The notes: generated by a model from the sequence alone, not told the origin. A stretch of DNA of 64,000 nucleotides from Dehalococcoidia bacterium (GCA_022827095.1 JAJDTP010000019.1:1-64000), one strand, 5' to 3'; positions 36,773 to 46,749 are shown, numbered from the stretch's first letter. Numbers and translations: made by a program.

Positions 36773-37045
36773 TTACTCGTCCCGGTTGCGGAACTGAGTG
36801 CTCGGTTCGGTGTAGTTGCTCTGGATGAGCTTGATGTTGGAGATGTGGATCGAAGCTTCCTGCTGCACGCGGCCGCCCTGGCGGATGCCGGGGCGAGGCT
36901 TGTAGTGCTTCGTGACCATGTTGACGCCTTCGACGATCACACGGTTCTTCTCGGGCACCATGTTGAGGACGCGGCCGGTCTTGCCCTTGTCCTTGCCGGC
37001 GATGACCAGCACGTCGTCGCCGCGCCGGATTTTGGTTTTAGCCAT
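36773..37045 (-). CDS. rplX: Ribosomal protein L24
   Basis: The 90-residue KOW-domain protein begins [42 protein letters not shown]. Its ATG shares a base with the rplN stop (TGATG), with AGAGGTGG upstream. A GTG one codon earlier is possible but less likely. Confidence 0.97.
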   Translation of the reverse strand: MAKTKIRRGDDVLVIAGKDKGKTGRVLNMVPEKNRVIVEGVNMVTKHYKPRPGIRQGGRVQQEASIHISNIKLIQSNYTEPSTQFRNRDE

Positions 37046-37413
37046 CACACCACCTCTGGCGCCAGGGACACGATCCGCATGAAGCCCTTGTCGCGCAGTT
37101 CGCGGGCGACGGGGCCGAAAATGCGGGTGCCGCGGGGCAACTGGTTGTCGTTGATCAGCACTGCGGCGTTGTCGTCGAACTTGATGTAGGTGCCGTCGGG
37201 GCGGAGCAGCGGCGCGGCCTGTCGGACGACGACGGCCTTGACCACCGAGCCCTTGCGCACCGGGGAGTTGGGGATGGCCTCGCGGACGGTGCAGACGATG
37301 ATGTCACCCACCGAGGCGTACTTGCGCCGGCTGGAGCCGGGGATATTGATGAGCCGGATGCGTCGCGCGCCGCTGTTGTCGGCTACGTGCAGCCTGGTGT
37401 AACTCTGGATCAT
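37045..37413 (-). CDS. rplN: Ribosomal protein L14
   Basis: The 122-residue protein shows [50 protein letters not shown] and [25 protein letters not shown]. Length and motifs are canonical. It follows rpsQ with no gap. Confidence 0.98.
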   Translation of the reverse strand: MIQSYTRLHVADNSGARRIRLINIPGSSRRKYASVGDIIVCTVREAIPNSPVRKGSVVKAVVVRQAAPLLRPDGTYIKFDDNAAVLINDNQLPRGTRIFGPVARELRDKGFMRIVSLAPEVV

Positions 37414-37797
37414 TTACGCATCCTCGTCGTCATCGGTAATTTCATCGGCGATGTCGTCAACCGGAGCAGCGTCATCGGCTTCGGCGTCCGCGACGGGCTC
37501 GATCACCGCGTCGCCTTCAAGTTCAATGGCGCGCACGTCGGCGACAGCGCGACGGGACAGGATATCCAGAAGTCTCCAGTGCTTGGTGCGAGAGATCGGA
37601 CGGGTTTCCTGGATGCGGACCGTGTCGCCGATCCGGCACTGTCCATCCGGGTCGTGGACGTAGAAACGGGTCACGCGGCGCATCTGCTTGCGGTAGACGC
37701 GGTGGCGCTGCTTCCACACCAATTCCACGACGGCGGTCTTGTCCATCCGGGTGCTCACTACTGAGCCCACCCGGACCTTTCGCATTGTCTTGGCCAT
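37414..37797 (-). CDS. rpsQ: Ribosomal protein S17 with acidic C-terminal tail
   Basis: S17 is normally 80-90 residues; this has 127. The OB-fold occupies residues 1-85 (RKVRVGSVVSTRMDKTAVVEL, RFYVHDPDGQCRIGDTVRIQETRPISRTKHWRL). Residues about 90-127 form a strongly acidic tail (ADAEADDAAPVDDIADEITDDDEDA). The tail ends directly before rplN and is in good frame, so it is probably translated. Its negative charge is striking on an rRNA-binding protein. Confidence 0.97.
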   Translation of the reverse strand: MAKTMRKVRVGSVVSTRMDKTAVVELVWKQRHRVYRKQMRRVTRFYVHDPDGQCRIGDTVRIQETRPISRTKHWRLLDILSRRAVADVRAIELEGDAVIEPVADAEADDAAPVDDIADEITDDDEDA

Positions 37798-37863
37798 TAG
37801 GATAGTCCTGAAAGTTCTGTCATCGCACGGAGGAGGTCGCGGTCACGGCGGGCCGTGGGGTCT

Positions 37864-38055
37864 CTACTGAAGCTGCCGCTCGCGCAGGCAGGTCAGCATT
37901 CGCGCGATGTCCTTGCGGGTCTTGCGGGGTTGGTTGGTGTCGGTGAGCTGGTTGACGGCGTCACGGAAGCGGAGGTTCATCAGCTCCCGGTAGGACTTCT
38001 GCAGCTCTTCCTCGATCTGCTGGTCAGTCAGCGCCCGAATTTCGTACATCTTCAT
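37864..38055 (-). CDS. rpmC: Ribosomal protein L29
   Basis: The ATG at 38055 gives 63 residues, MKMYEIRALTDQQIEEELQ..., with the helical hairpin ELMNLRFRDAVNQLTDTNQPRKTRKDIARMLT. An earlier in-frame start at 38067 overlaps rplP and lacks support. L29 lies at the polypeptide exit. Confidence 0.96.
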   Translation of the reverse strand: MKMYEIRALTDQQIEEELQKSYRELMNLRFRDAVNQLTDTNQPRKTRKDIARMLTCLRERQLQ

Positions 38056-38063
38056 AACGGCTA

Positions 38064-38504
38064 TCACCTTGCTGCGGTGGTCAGCAGCGAGTTCACCCGG
38101 TCGCGGTACACGACCTTCGTGGGAATGGGCAGCTTGTGCGCGGCCCTCTGGAGGGCCTCGGCCGCCTGGTCGAGGGGTACGCCGCCGACTTCAAACATGA
38201 TGCGGCCCGGCCTGACCACGGCGACCCAGTGATCGTTGGCCGCTTTGCCGCCGCCCATGCGGACTTCGGCCGGCTTCTTGGAGACCGGCTTGTCCGGGAA
38301 GATGCGGATGTACGTGCGTCCGCCGCGCTGCAGGTGGCGGGTAATCGCGATACGGGCCGACTCGATCTGCCGGGCGGTGATCCATTCGGCTCTCAAGGCT
38401 TTGAGGCCGATTTCGCCAAACTCCACGGTGCTCCCGGTGGTGGCCATGCCCCGGCGCTTGCCGCGACCCATCTTGCGGTATTTCGTCCTCTTAGGCTGAA
38501 GCAT
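38064..38504 (-). CDS. rplP: Ribosomal protein L16
   Basis: The 146-residue 50S protein has [60 protein letters not shown] and [33 protein letters not shown]. It lies near the peptidyl-transferase centre and is in its normal place after rpsC. Confidence 0.98.
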   Translation of the reverse strand: MLQPKRTKYRKMGRGKRRGMATTGSTVEFGEIGLKALRAEWITARQIESARIAITRHLQRGGRTYIRIFPDKPVSKKPAEVRMGGGKAANDHWVAVVRPGRIMFEVGGVPLDQAAEALQRAAHKLPIPTKVVYRDRVNSLLTTAAR

Positions 38505-38560
38505 GGTTCCAAACTCCCGATCTATTCATCACGAAGGAAAGACGCGATCCGTTGCCGACG

Positions 38561-39298
38561 CTAGTTCTCGAACTCCGCGGCCTGGAGTTCGGCTTCGGTG
38601 TCCTGGCTGGTGACCCGGAACTCGATGCTGTCCAGTTCGCCGTCTTCCTCGGCGGCCGGCGGCATGATCTGGCCCTTGTAGATCCAGACCTTGATGCCGA
38701 TGCGTCCCATGGCGGTATGGGCTTCGGCCAGGGCGTAATCGATGTCGGCGCGCAGCGTGTGTAGCGGCACCTGGCCCATCATGAGCTTTTCGGTGCGGGC
38801 GATCTCAGCGCCGGAGATCCGTCCCTTGGTGATGATCTTGATGCCTTCGGCGCCGGCCTGCATGGTGCGCAGGGCGGCCTGGCGCATGGCGCGGCGGTAG
38901 GCCACGCGACGGCTCAACTGGTCGGCGATGTTGCGGCCGACCAGGTAGGGATCCATTTCCGGCTGCTCGATCTCGATGATGTTGAGGCGCAACATGCCGG
39001 AGGTCATGTTCTCCAAGCGGGCGCGGAGGCCCTTGACGCGGTCGCCGTCGCGGCCGATCAGGATGCCCGGCCGGGCCGAGTGGATGTTGACGATGGTTTC
39101 CTGGGCCGTGCGGTCGATCTCGATCTTGGCGATGCCAGCATCGGAGAAAGCGGCGTATTCGTCATGGATGGTGCGGCGCAGCGACAGGTCCTGCTGCACG
39201 CCGGCCCGGTATTGGGCGCCATTGTTGGCGTACCAGTGGGTCCGCCAGTCCTTGATGATACCCAGCCGGAAGCCGAAGGGATGGGTTTTGTGTCCCAT
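38561..39298 (-). CDS. rpsC: Ribosomal protein S3
   Basis: The 245-residue protein has [25 protein letters not shown], a KH domain with [21 protein letters not shown], and the C-terminal [51 protein letters not shown]. The last 30 residues are glutamate-rich, a milder version of the acidic tails on S5, S17 and RpoA. Confidence 0.98.
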   Translation of the reverse strand: MGHKTHPFGFRLGIIKDWRTHWYANNGAQYRAGVQQDLSLRRTIHDEYAAFSDAGIAKIEIDRTAQETIVNIHSARPGILIGRDGDRVKGLRARLENMTSGMLRLNIIEIEQPEMDPYLVGRNIADQLSRRVAYRRAMRQAALRTMQAGAEGIKIITKGRISGAEIARTEKLMMGQVPLHTLRADIDYALAEAHTAMGRIGIKVWIYKGQIMPPAAEEDGELDSIEFRVTSQDTEAELQAAEFEN

Positions 39299-39301
39299 GA
39301 G

Positions 39302-39646
39302 TTAGCCCTCCTGTATCTCGTCCACTTCGATGATGATGTGGCTGGAGCGGCGGGTAACCCGTCCAATCCGGCCTCTGGCGCGGGGCCTGAAACGCTTCAA
39401 CGGTCGCGCCTGGTCTGCCGAAATGCGCGTGATGCGCAGTTCGTTGCGGTTCATGAACTCGTTGTTCTCGGCGTTGGATGCCGCCGACTGGACCACCTTG
39501 GCCACCGACCGCGCCCACGGGGACTGCATCAGGCTCAGGTGGTCGAGGGCGTCGTTGACGGTCATGCCTCGAACCGCGTCCATGATGGGCTTCAGGCGCT
39601 TGGGGGATGCCCCAATCTGTTTGGCCATTGCTCGCACGGGAGGCAT
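39302..39646 (-). CDS. rplV: Ribosomal protein L22
   Basis: The 114-residue protein lines the exit tunnel. It shows AKQIGASPKRLKPIMDAVRGM, VQSAASNAENNEF and the RPRARGRIGRVTRRSSHIIIEVDE hairpin tip. A start at 39628 (MAKQIG) is an alternative. Confidence 0.97.
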   Translation of the reverse strand: MPPVRAMAKQIGASPKRLKPIMDAVRGMTVNDALDHLSLMQSPWARSVAKVVQSAASNAENNEFMNRNELRITRISADQARPLKRFRPRARGRIGRVTRRSSHIIIEVDEIQEG

Positions 39647-39650
39647 GGTG

Positions 39651-39935
39651 TCACCTCACCCTGCTGGAGCGTTCCGACCGGGCAATGTGGCCGCGATAGG
39701 TCCGCGTCGGCGCGAACTCGCCCAGGCGATGACCCACCATGTTCTCGGTGACGAACACCGGCACGTGACGCCGGCCGTCGTGGACGCCGAAATTCAGCCC
39801 GACCATTTCGGGCATGATCATCGAATCCCGCGACCAGGTGCGGATGACGGTGGCCTCGCCGGATTCGCGAACCCGGTTGACCTTCTTGAGGAGTTTGGGG
39901 TGGACGTACGGTCCCTTTTTGATTGACCTTGACAT
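39651..39935 (-). CDS. rpsS: Ribosomal protein S19
   Basis: The 94-residue protein has [70 protein letters not shown]. It is canonical in sequence and place. Confidence 0.98.
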   Translation of the reverse strand: MSRSIKKGPYVHPKLLKKVNRVRESGEATVIRTWSRDSMIMPEMVGLNFGVHDGRRHVPVFVTENMVGHRLGEFAPTRTYRGHIARSERSSRVR

Positions 39936-39985
39936 GGTGACAAACGCTGCCTGTCGGGCCGCAGGGCGGCACGAGAGTTGGGTTT

Positions 39986-40822
39986 CTACCTCCGCCAGCG
40001 GCGTCCGCGGACGATGAAGCGGCTGGAGGTCTTCTTCTTGTTGCGGGTCTTGTGTCCCAGGGTGGGCTTGCCGGTGGGCGACTTGGGCCCGGGCATTCCG
40101 ATGGGCGAGCGGCCTTCGCCGCCGCCGTGGGGATGGTCAACCGGGTTCTTGGCGACGCCCCGGACGTGGGGGCGGCGGCCCAGGTGGCGGCTGGCGCCGG
40201 CCTTGCCCAGGCTCTCGTTCTTGTGGTCGGGGTTGGAGAGTTGACCGACGCTGGCCCGGCAGTTGAGCAAGATCCGGCGCATCTCGCCGGAGGGCAGACG
40301 GATCAGCACGTAGTCGCCCTCGCGGGACAATACCTGCGCGCCCGTGCCGGCGCCGCGCACCAACTGGCCGCCGCGGCCGGGGGTCAACTCCAGGTTGTGC
40401 ACCACGGTACCGGTAGGGATGTTGCGCAGCGGCAGTGTGTTGCCAGGGCTGATTTCGGCGTCGGGGCCGGACTGCACCTTGTCGCCCACGGACAGGTTCA
40501 CCGGCGCCAGGATGTAGGACTTCTCGCCGTCGGCGTAGTGCAGCAGGGCGATCCGCGTGGTCCGGTTCGGGTCGTACTCGATGGTCTTGACGGTGGCCGG
40601 CACGCCGTCCTTGCGCCGCTTGAAGTCGATGCGCCGGTACATGCGTCGGGAGCCGCCGCCGCGATGGTAGGCGGTGATGCGGCCCTTGTTGTTCCGGCCG
40701 CCGCGCTTCTGCAGCGGTTCCAGCAGGGACTTTTCCGGCTTCTTGGTGGTGATCTCCTCGAAGGAGGGGCGCACCGCGTTGCGCGTGCCGGGGGTAATGG
40801 GTCGGAGATTTTTCAGAGGCAT
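39986..40822 (-). CDS. rplB: Ribosomal protein L2
   Basis: This 278-residue primary 23S-binding protein is close to the peptidyl-transferase centre. Motifs are [43 protein letters not shown], and [28 protein letters not shown], which carries the conserved histidine needed for activity. Confidence 0.98.
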   Translation of the reverse strand: MPLKNLRPITPGTRNAVRPSFEEITTKKPEKSLLEPLQKRGGRNNKGRITAYHRGGGSRRMYRRIDFKRRKDGVPATVKTIEYDPNRTTRIALLHYADGEKSYILAPVNLSVGDKVQSGPDAEISPGNTLPLRNIPTGTVVHNLELTPGRGGQLVRGAGTGAQVLSREGDYVLIRLPSGEMRRILLNCRASVGQLSNPDHKNESLGKAGASRHLGRRPHVRGVAKNPVDHPHGGGEGRSPIGMPGPKSPTGKPTLGHKTRNKKKTSSRFIVRGRRWRR

Positions 40823-40858
40823 GGTTTCAGCTCCCGATGTCGACGGGCGGCGGTGTGC

Positions 40859-41143
40859 CTACAGGCCTTCGATAAGGTCGATGCGATCGCCGACCTGCAA
40901 CGTGACCACGGCCTTTTTGGTATCGGGTTGTTTCTTGAAACGAGGGCCGTACCGCTTGCGCTTGCCGCGGTTGCGGGTGATGTTGACGCTGATGACTGTG
41001 ACGTTGAAGTTTTCTTCCACCGCCTGCTTGACCAGTGTCTTGTTGGCCCGAGGAGCGATTTCGAAGGTGTACTGCCCCTCTTCCTGCAACAGGGTGCTCT
41101 TTTCGGTAATGGTGGGGCGTAGGAGGACTTCGCTGATGTGCAT
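40859..41143 (-). CDS. rplW: Ribosomal protein L23
   Basis: The ATG at 41143 overlaps the rplD stop by one base (TAATG) and yields 94 residues: MHISEVLLRPTITEKSTLLQEEGQYTFEIAPRANKTLVKQAVE... Upstream frame is rplD shadow. L23 docks SRP and trigger factor at the tunnel exit. Confidence 0.97.
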   Translation of the reverse strand: MHISEVLLRPTITEKSTLLQEEGQYTFEIAPRANKTLVKQAVEENFNVTVISVNITRNRGKRKRYGPRFKKQPDTKKAVVTLQVGDRIDLIEGL

Positions 41144-41808
41144 TATTCCGCCACCTCGCTGGCCGCCCGGCGGGCCCGATACCGGGGCGCCCGGCAAAGT
41201 TCCGCGATCCGGCGAATCGCGCCCACGGTGATCACAATGGTCTGGCGCTTCAGGACGTCGTTGGCGTTCACCAGGTCGGAGGGTAGCGTCCACACCTGTT
41301 TGAGATTGCCGCCGGCCCGCGCCACGTTCTGCTGGGCTTCTTCCGTGACCACGAGCACCGACCCGGAGACGTTGAGATTCTCTAGGACCTGCTTCATGGA
41401 CTTGGTCTTCCCGTCCAGGCTGTCCAGCGAGTCGACGCAAATCAGGCGTCCGCCGCGGATTTTCTCGGAGAGGACGCACTGCAAAGCCTTGCGACGCATC
41501 GCGCGTGGCAAGGCTTTTCGGTAGTCTCGGGGCTTGGGGCCGAAGGCTATGCCGCCGTGTCGCCACTGCGGGGAGCGGATGCTGCCCTGGCGGGCGCGGC
41601 CCGTATGCTTCTGTATCCAGGGCTTCCGGCCGCCGCCCGACACTTCGGCGCGGGTGCGCGTGGAGTGGGTGCCCTGTCGCTGGTTGAGCTGGTAGATGAC
41701 CATTGCCTGGTGGACCAAGGTCTGGTTCATCGGCACGTCAAATACGGCCTCGTCCACCTCGATGGTGTCGACGGCGTTGCCGCCGGTGTTCAGTACGGGG
41801 AGTTCCAT
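41143..41808 (-). CDS. rplD: Ribosomal protein L4
   Basis: The 221-residue protein has the long loop RTRAEVSGGGRKPWIQKHTGRARQGSIRSPQWRHGGIAFGPKPRDY, the L4 tunnel-constriction signature, and a C-terminal fold with VLENLNVSGSVLVVTEE. In E. coli L4 represses the S10 operon; no matching leader was recognised here. Confidence 0.98.
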   Translation of the reverse strand: MELPVLNTGGNAVDTIEVDEAVFDVPMNQTLVHQAMVIYQLNQRQGTHSTRTRAEVSGGGRKPWIQKHTGRARQGSIRSPQWRHGGIAFGPKPRDYRKALPRAMRRKALQCVLSEKIRGGRLICVDSLDSLDGKTKSMKQVLENLNVSGSVLVVTEEAQQNVARAGGNLKQVWTLPSDLVNANDVLKRQTIVITVGAIRRIAELCRAPRYRARRAASEVAE

Positions 41809-41870
41809 TTCGGATCAGTTCCTTGCCGATGGCCGCCATGCCGGGCAGGCGTATCGGTTCGTTCTATTCC

Positions 41871-42497
41871 CTATGCCTTGCTCTTGCCGGTCTTGCGGAT
41901 GGTAACGGCGCTGTTGGGCGCACCGGGGATGCCGCCCTTGACCATGAGCAGGTTCCGCTCGGCGTCCACGCGGACCACTTCCAGTCCCTTTGCGGTCACC
42001 CGGCGGTTGCCCATGTGGCCGGACATTTTCAGTCCCTTGAAAACCTTGCCCGGCGTGGTGCCGCCGCCGATGGAACCCGGAGCCCGCGCGCGGTCGGACT
42101 GACCGTGGGTGCGGGGGCCGCCTCCGAAGCCGTGTCGCTTCATTGTTCCGGCGAACCCTTTGCCCTTGGACTTGCCAATAACGTCAACGATCTCGCCCGG
42201 TTCAAAGATGTCCACGGAAACCAATTGGCCGACTTCATACTCGCCGGTGTCGTCGGCGCGGACCTCCTCAAGACGGCGTCCGATCTGGCTGCCGCGCAGG
42301 TGGCCCGCCTCGGGTTTGGTGGGCCTGCGGACGCGGCCGAACCCCAGTTGAACCGATTCGTAGCCGTCCTTCTCCGCAGTGCGGATCTGGGTGACGGCGC
42401 AGGGGCCGGCCTCGATGATGGTTACGGGCACGACCTGCCCGGCGTCGTTGAACACCTGGGTCATGCCGATCTTCTTGCCGAGGAAAGCCTTGAGCAT
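41871..42497 (-). CDS. rplC: Ribosomal protein L3
   Basis: The 208-residue protein has [36 protein letters not shown], and the central [54 protein letters not shown] extension that reaches the peptidyl-transferase centre. A 197-base gap with two hairpins separates it from rpsJ. Confidence 0.98.
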   Translation of the reverse strand: MLKAFLGKKIGMTQVFNDAGQVVPVTIIEAGPCAVTQIRTAEKDGYESVQLGFGRVRRPTKPEAGHLRGSQIGRRLEEVRADDTGEYEVGQLVSVDIFEPGEIVDVIGKSKGKGFAGTMKRHGFGGGPRTHGQSDRARAPGSIGGGTTPGKVFKGLKMSGHMGNRRVTAKGLEVVRVDAERNLLMVKGGIPGAPNSAVTIRKTGKSKA

Positions 42498-42547
42498 TTT
42501 CTTTGCCTGCGAGTGGTGGCCGGTGGATTGAATTCGTTAGATGAAAT

Positions 42548-42690
42548 GGCGGCGGTGGCTTTTATGCCAGCCGCCAGCCGGAACTGCAATTTTACGACGG
42601 GATTACTATTCTTTCAAGCCTGATCGTCCCGTCCGCACTCCATTTGCGCGCCGTACCCGTAATGTCGGCCACTGCCGGCTACGGGTCGGA
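42548..42690 (-). other. rpsJ-rplC spacer with two potential hairpins
   Basis: In the 197-base spacer, GGCGGC...GCCGCC (42548-42574) and ACCCGTA...TACGGGT (about 42656-42689) can each fold in the minus-strand transcript. No U-tract follows either, so they are not obvious terminators. They could mark a processing or autoregulation site for L3/L4, but this is speculation from position only. Confidence 0.35.
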
Positions 42691-42694
42691 CGAC

Positions 42695-43006
42695 TTAGAG
42701 TTTGATGGAAATGTCCACTCCCGCCGGCATGTTGAGCCGGGTCAGCGCGTCGATGGTCTTGCTGGTGGGTTCCATGATATCCAGGAGCCGCTTGTGCGTT
42801 CGGATCTCGAAATGCTCGCGGGAATCCTTGTCCACGTGGGGCCCCCGAATGACGCAGAATCGTCGGATCTGCGTGGGCAGGGGTACGGGCCCTGCGACCC
42901 GTGCGCCGGTGAGTTCGGCGGTTTCCACTATTTGCGTGCTGGACTGGTCCAGCATCTTGTGGTCAAACGCCTTGAGGATGATCCGCATCTGTTGCCTTGC
43001 GACCAT
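42695..43006 (-). CDS. rpsJ: Ribosomal protein S10
   Basis: The 103-residue protein (also known as NusE) has [60 protein letters not shown] and the C-terminal [16 protein letters not shown]. It directly follows fusA (53-base gap), so the str and S10 operons are joined without tuf. Confidence 0.98.
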   Translation of the reverse strand: MVARQQMRIILKAFDHKMLDQSSTQIVETAELTGARVAGPVPLPTQIRRFCVIRGPHVDKDSREHFEIRTHKRLLDIMEPTSKTIDALTRLNMPAGVDISIKL

Positions 43007-43058
43007 AATGTAATCCGATAACGCTCCTGTTGTGTGCTCTGTCCGCCGGAACCGCTGG

Positions 43059-45140
43059 TTACCGGTGGACGACCAGGGTCCGGGCGACGCTTTCCGGCAC
43101 CGGCTCGTAGTGCCGGAACTCCATGGTGTACGAGGCGCGCCCTCGAGTCAGGGACCGCAGCGCCGTGGTGTACGCGAACGTCTCCCCGAGAGGGATCATC
43201 GCGCTCACGGTCTGCAGGTCGTCCTGCCCTTCGATGCTGCGGATCTGGGCGCGGCGCCCTCCCAAGTCGCTCAGCACTTCGCTGAGAAACTCGCCCGGCG
43301 TCACGATCTCCATCTCGAAGAATGGTTCCTGCAACACCGGAGCCGCCCGGCGCGTTCCGTCCCGCATGGCCATCATGGCGGCGGAACGGAAGGCCATTTC
43401 GGACGAGTCCACCGTGTGGTAGCTACCGTCTACCAGCGTGACCTTCAAGTCCACCAGAGGATAGCCAGCCAGCGGCCCGTTGTCCAGAGCCTGCTTGACT
43501 CCGGCCTCGACGGCCGGAATGTAGTTACGCGGGATGACGCCGCCGCTGATGCCGTCGACGAACTCGGCGCCGGCGCCGCGTTCCTGGGGTTCCAGTTCCA
43601 GCCAGACGTGGCCGTACTGGCCGTGGCCGCCGGTCTGGCGCACGAAACGCCCTTCGACCCGGACCGGCTTGGTGATGGCTTCGCGGTAGGCGACTCGCGG
43701 CTGACCGACGCGCGCCTCGACGTCAAACTCGCGCCGCATACGGTCGACGAGGACTTCCAGGTGCAGTTCGCCCATGCCGGAGATGACGGTCTGGCCGGTC
43801 TCGTCGTTGAACCGCACCACGAAGGTGGGGTCTTCTTCGGACAGCTTTCGCATGGCCTCGCCCAGCTTGTCCTGGTCGGCGCGGGTGGCGGGCTCGATGG
43901 CCACCGAGACCACGGGTTCGGGGAAGTGAGGCGGTTCGAGGATCACCGGCCTGTGGTCGGTGCAGATGGTGTCGCCGGTGAAAGTGTCTTTCAGTCCGAC
44001 GGCCGCGCAGATGTTGCCGGCGGTGATCTCCGGCAGCTCTTCCCGGTGGTTGGCGTGCATCCGCAGCAGGCGTCCCATGCGCTCCCGGTTGCCCCGGGTC
44101 ACGTTGCGCACGGCGGCTCCGGATTCGACTGTTCCGGAGTAAATGCGCAGGAACACGAGCCGGCCCACGTAGGGGTCGACAACAACCTTGAAGGCCAGCG
44201 CCGACAGGGGTTCGCTGTCCAGGGGTTCGCGGATCTCGACGGCGTCGGTATTGGGGACGTTGCCCTCCACGGCTGGAACGTCCAGGGGCGATGGCAGGTA
44301 GCAGATGATGGCGTCGAGCAGGGGGTCGATGCCCTTGCCTCGCATCGCGCTGCCGCACAGCACCGGGACCAGCTGGCGGTTGATGGTGGCGTTGCGCAGG
44401 GCAGAACGGAGGTCGGCGGCGCAGATGTCCTCGCCCTCGAGGTACTTGATGAGCAGGGCCTCGTCTGTTTCGACGATCTTCTCGATCATCTCCTGGCGGT
44501 AGTCGTGATAGGCCTGCTCGTATTCCGACGGCACGGGCATCAACTCCGGCGGGTCGGCGACGTCGTCGCGGCCGTCGGAATACATAATGGCCTGGCCTTC
44601 AATGAGATCGACCACGCCGCGAAACTCGTCCTCTGCCCCGATGGGTACCTGCACCGCAACGGGGTTTCCTTTCAGCCGGCGTCGAATGGACTCGATGGTG
44701 CGCTCGTAGGACGCGCCGACCCGGTCCATCTTGTTCACGAAGCAGATGCGGGGAACGTTGTAGGTATCGGCCTGACGCCAGACGGTTTCCGACTGGGGTT
44801 GCACGCCCGCGACGGCGTCCAGGACCACGATGCCGCCGTCCAGGACGCGCAGGCTCCGTTCCACTTCGGCGGTGAAGTCCACGTGCCCGGGGGTGTCGAT
44901 GATGTTGACCTGGTGGTCGCGCCAGTAGGCCGTGGTGGCGGCGGCGGTGATGGTGATGCCCCGTTCCTTCTCCTGCGGCATCCAGTCCATGGCCGTGGTG
45001 CCCTCATCCACGCCGCCAACCTTGCGGATGCGACCGGTGAGGTAGAGCACCCGCTCGGTGACCGTGGTCTTTCCGGCGTCGATGTGTGCGATGAAGCCGA
45101 TGTTCCGTATCAGATCGGCGTTGGTTGTTACGGCAGTCAT
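43059..45140 (-). CDS. fusA: Elongation factor G
   Basis: EF-G is the GTPase that drives translocation. The ATG at 45140 gives 693 residues; the upstream in-frame extension is a shadow of rpsG. G motifs are AHIDAGKTT (18-26), the switch region [35 protein letters not shown] and NKMDRVG near 143. Domain IV has [36 protein letters not shown], expected of translocating EF-G. Length matches the normal factor of about 690-700 residues. Confidence 0.97.
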   Translation of the reverse strand: MTAVTTNADLIRNIGFIAHIDAGKTTVTERVLYLTGRIRKVGGVDEGTTAMDWMPQEKERGITITAAATTAYWRDHQVNIIDTPGHVDFTAEVERSLRVLDGGIVVLDAVAGVQPQSETVWRQADTYNVPRICFVNKMDRVGASYERTIESIRRRLKGNPVAVQVPIGAEDEFRGVVDLIEGQAIMYSDGRDDVADPPELMPVPSEYEQAYHDYRQEMIEKIVETDEALLIKYLEGEDICAADLRSALRNATINRQLVPVLCGSAMRGKGIDPLLDAIICYLPSPLDVPAVEGNVPNTDAVEIREPLDSEPLSALAFKVVVDPYVGRLVFLRIYSGTVESGAAVRNVTRGNRERMGRLLRMHANHREELPEITAGNICAAVGLKDTFTGDTICTDHRPVILEPPHFPEPVVSVAIEPATRADQDKLGEAMRKLSEEDPTFVVRFNDETGQTVISGMGELHLEVLVDRMRREFDVEARVGQPRVAYREAITKPVRVEGRFVRQTGGHGQYGHVWLELEPQERGAGAEFVDGISGGVIPRNYIPAVEAGVKQALDNGPLAGYPLVDLKVTLVDGSYHTVDSSEMAFRSAAMMAMRDGTRRAAPVLQEPFFEMEIVTPGEFLSEVLSDLGGRRAQIRSIEGQDDLQTVSAMIPLGETFAYTTALRSLTRGRASYTMEFRHYEPVPESVARTLVVHR

Positions 45141-45180
45141 ACCTGTACCTGGGAGAGTCGGGAGAGTGAATGAGACAAAC

Positions 45181-45208
45181 GTAGGGGCGAATAAACATTC
45201 GCCCCTAC
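45181..45208. repeat. Palindrome of the GGGGCGAAT...ATTCGCCCC family inside the str operon
   Basis: A perfect 12-bp inverted repeat GTAGGGGCGAAT/ATTCGCCCCTAC with a four-base loop lies in the rpsG-fusA spacer. Related copies are at 7980 and 17497. Confidence 0.85.
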
Positions 45209-45222
45209 GACGGAAGGCGGGT

Positions 45223-45693
45223 TTAGCGGCGGTAATGTACGAAGGCGCGGTTGGCTTCCGCCATGCGGTGCAACTCGTCCTTGCGGCGCACTGCGGAACC
45301 TTCGCCACGGGCGGCGTCCATGAACTCGTTGGCAAGCCCTCGGGCCATGCGCATGCCGTTCCGGGCGCGGGCGCCGCGAATGATCCAACGCATCGCCAGC
45401 GCCTCGCTGCGGCTGGTGCGCAGTTCCACCGGGACCTGGTAGGTTGCGCCGCCGACGCGGCGGGGCCGCACCTCGACCAGAGGAGTGGCGTTGCGCAGCG
45501 CCGTGGAAAAGACGCCGATCGGGTCCTGGTTCGTGTCCTGGCGCACCAACTCCAGGGCATCGTACACCACCCGTTGGGCGGTGGACTTTTTGCCCTTGAG
45601 CATGACCCGGTTGATGAACTTGGACAACTCCGCGTTGTTGTATCGCGGGTCGGGCTTGACAATTCTGGGTTCGGCTCGGCGTCTGCGTGACAT
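45223..45693 (-). CDS. rpsG: Ribosomal protein S7
   Basis: The ATG at 45693 gives 156 residues: MSRRRRAEPRIVKPDPRYNNAELSKFINRVMLKGKKSTAQRVVYDALE..., then GGATYQVPVELRTSRSEALAMRWI and RKDELHRMAEANRAFVHYRR. S7 binds the 3' major domain of 16S rRNA at the E site. It follows rpsL, as usual. Confidence 0.98.
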   Translation of the reverse strand: MSRRRRAEPRIVKPDPRYNNAELSKFINRVMLKGKKSTAQRVVYDALELVRQDTNQDPIGVFSTALRNATPLVEVRPRRVGGATYQVPVELRTSRSEALAMRWIIRGARARNGMRMARGLANEFMDAARGEGSAVRRKDELHRMAEANRAFVHYRR

Positions 45694-45775
45694 GGCTAAT
45701 CTACCTTGCGTGCGAAAATGAGCCACCCCCGGCGGTGGGGGTGACGTTGGCCTTATTTCTCGGTCAGGGTCGCGG

Positions 45776-46186
45776 TCAGCCTCTACGAGTGCCGTACTTG
45801 CTGCGACCCTGGCGGCGTCCGTCGACGCCTTCAGTGTCCAGGTTGCTGCGTACCACATGGTAGCGCACGCCGGGCAGGTCCTTCACGCGGCCGCCGCGGA
45901 TCAGCACCACCGAGTGTTCCTGCAGGTTGTGCCCTTCGCCGCCGATGTAGGCGGTCACTTCCACGCCGTTGGTCAGCCGTACGCGGCAGATCTTGCGGAG
46001 CGCGGAGTTGGGCTTCTTGGGGGTCATGGTGCGGACCTGGATGCACACACCACGACGCTGCGGACACCCGGGGCCCCAGCGCGTGCGGTTCCGCAGGGAG
46101 TTCTGCACCCAGTGCAGGGCCGGCGCCTTGGTCTTCTTGCGCATCGGTTTGCGGCCCTTGCGCACCAGTTGATTGACAGTAGGCAT
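45776..46186 (-). CDS. rpsL: Ribosomal protein S12
   Basis: The 136-residue decoding-site protein has [47 protein letters not shown] and [24 protein letters not shown]. The first loop carries the lysine in TPKKPNSA that is classically altered in streptomycin-resistant strains; here it is the normal residue. It is the first gene of the block, with AAAGGA six bases upstream. Confidence 0.98.
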   Translation of the reverse strand: MPTVNQLVRKGRKPMRKKTKAPALHWVQNSLRNRTRWGPGCPQRRGVCIQVRTMTPKKPNSALRKICRVRLTNGVEVTAYIGGEGHNLQEHSVVLIRGGRVKDLPGVRYHVVRSNLDTEGVDGRRQGRSKYGTRRG

Positions 46187-46232
46187 AAAGGTTCCTTTGC
46201 CGCCGGTTGGTTTGCCGGCGTAACGGTCAAAG

Positions 46233-46262
46233 ATGTTACTGCCACCGGCAGGATTGTGTCAA
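46233..46262 (-). promoter_or_regulatory. Candidate promoter of the str-S10-spc-alpha block
   Basis: On the minus strand TTGACA (46257-46262) is followed 18 bases later by TAACAT (46233-46238), about 47 bases before rpsL. A CGCCGG...CCGGCG hairpin (46201-46220) lies in the leader. Confidence 0.55.
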
Positions 46263-46389
46263 CTGAATATGCGCGCGGCAAGTAGTAAGAATTGAGACGT
46301 CTGCGTGGCTGGACGAGGATGCGCTCCAAATCCGAACCGTGCTTCACGGGTGCGGGCGCGCCGGTTCCACCGCCTCCGCCGGTGCAGCG

Positions 46390-46749
46390 CTACGCCTGGG
46401 CCAACAGGGGCCGGAGCTTCTCCAGAAGTGCCTCCACGTCGTCGAGGCTTTCGGCCACCAGGTCGGCCGCCATGTCGTTCTCGCAGAAGTTTTCGTGGAG
46501 GTCGCTGGCCACGGCGAACAGGCGGCGTATGTCGCCGTCCCCGGTCTCGGCTCGTAGCCGGCTGGCCGCTCTGTGGTAGTGGCGGTGGCGGTTGTGCTCC
46601 CAGCCGCGCTGCTCGGCGATGGCCTTAAGCATCTGGGTGGCGGCGCCCCAGCCCTTTTCGGAGGCCTGCGGGAGGTCGCCGGCGGCCAGTTCCTGTCTGG
46701 CCTGATCCAGGAAATGCTCGCTGGCTTGTTGAAACTGCTGCGCGGTCAC
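46390..46749 (-). CDS. PaREP1/HEPN-like family protein, unlinked fourth copy
   Basis: This 119-residue protein is related to the three tandem genes at 2.1-3.5 kb. It keeps LPQASEKGWGAATQMLKAIAEQRGWEHNRH and LHENFCEND, the counterpart of LHGNFYE, but lacks their basic N-terminus and the LPDEYTGG tail. It ends with LDDVEALLEKLRPLLAQA. A separate ancient branch of the family is likely, not a recent copy. It is transcribed on the minus strand between rpsL and the PHA genes. The function is unknown. Confidence 0.78.
   Translation of the reverse strand: MTAQQFQQASEHFLDQARQELAAGDLPQASEKGWGAATQMLKAIAEQRGWEHNRHRHYHRAASRLRAETGDGDIRRLFAVASDLHENFCENDMAADLVAESLDDVEALLEKLRPLLAQA

Noticed and set aside
43032-45173. 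A 713-codon open frame on the plus strand opposite fusA
   Set aside because: It is the high-GC antisense shadow of fusA. Its composition (His, Gly, Asp, Val repeats) is not protein-like and fusA is certain.
45223-45858. A longer S7 start giving 211 residues
   Set aside because: The added 55 residues overlap rpsL and do not resemble S7; MSRRRRAEP at 45693 is the family start.
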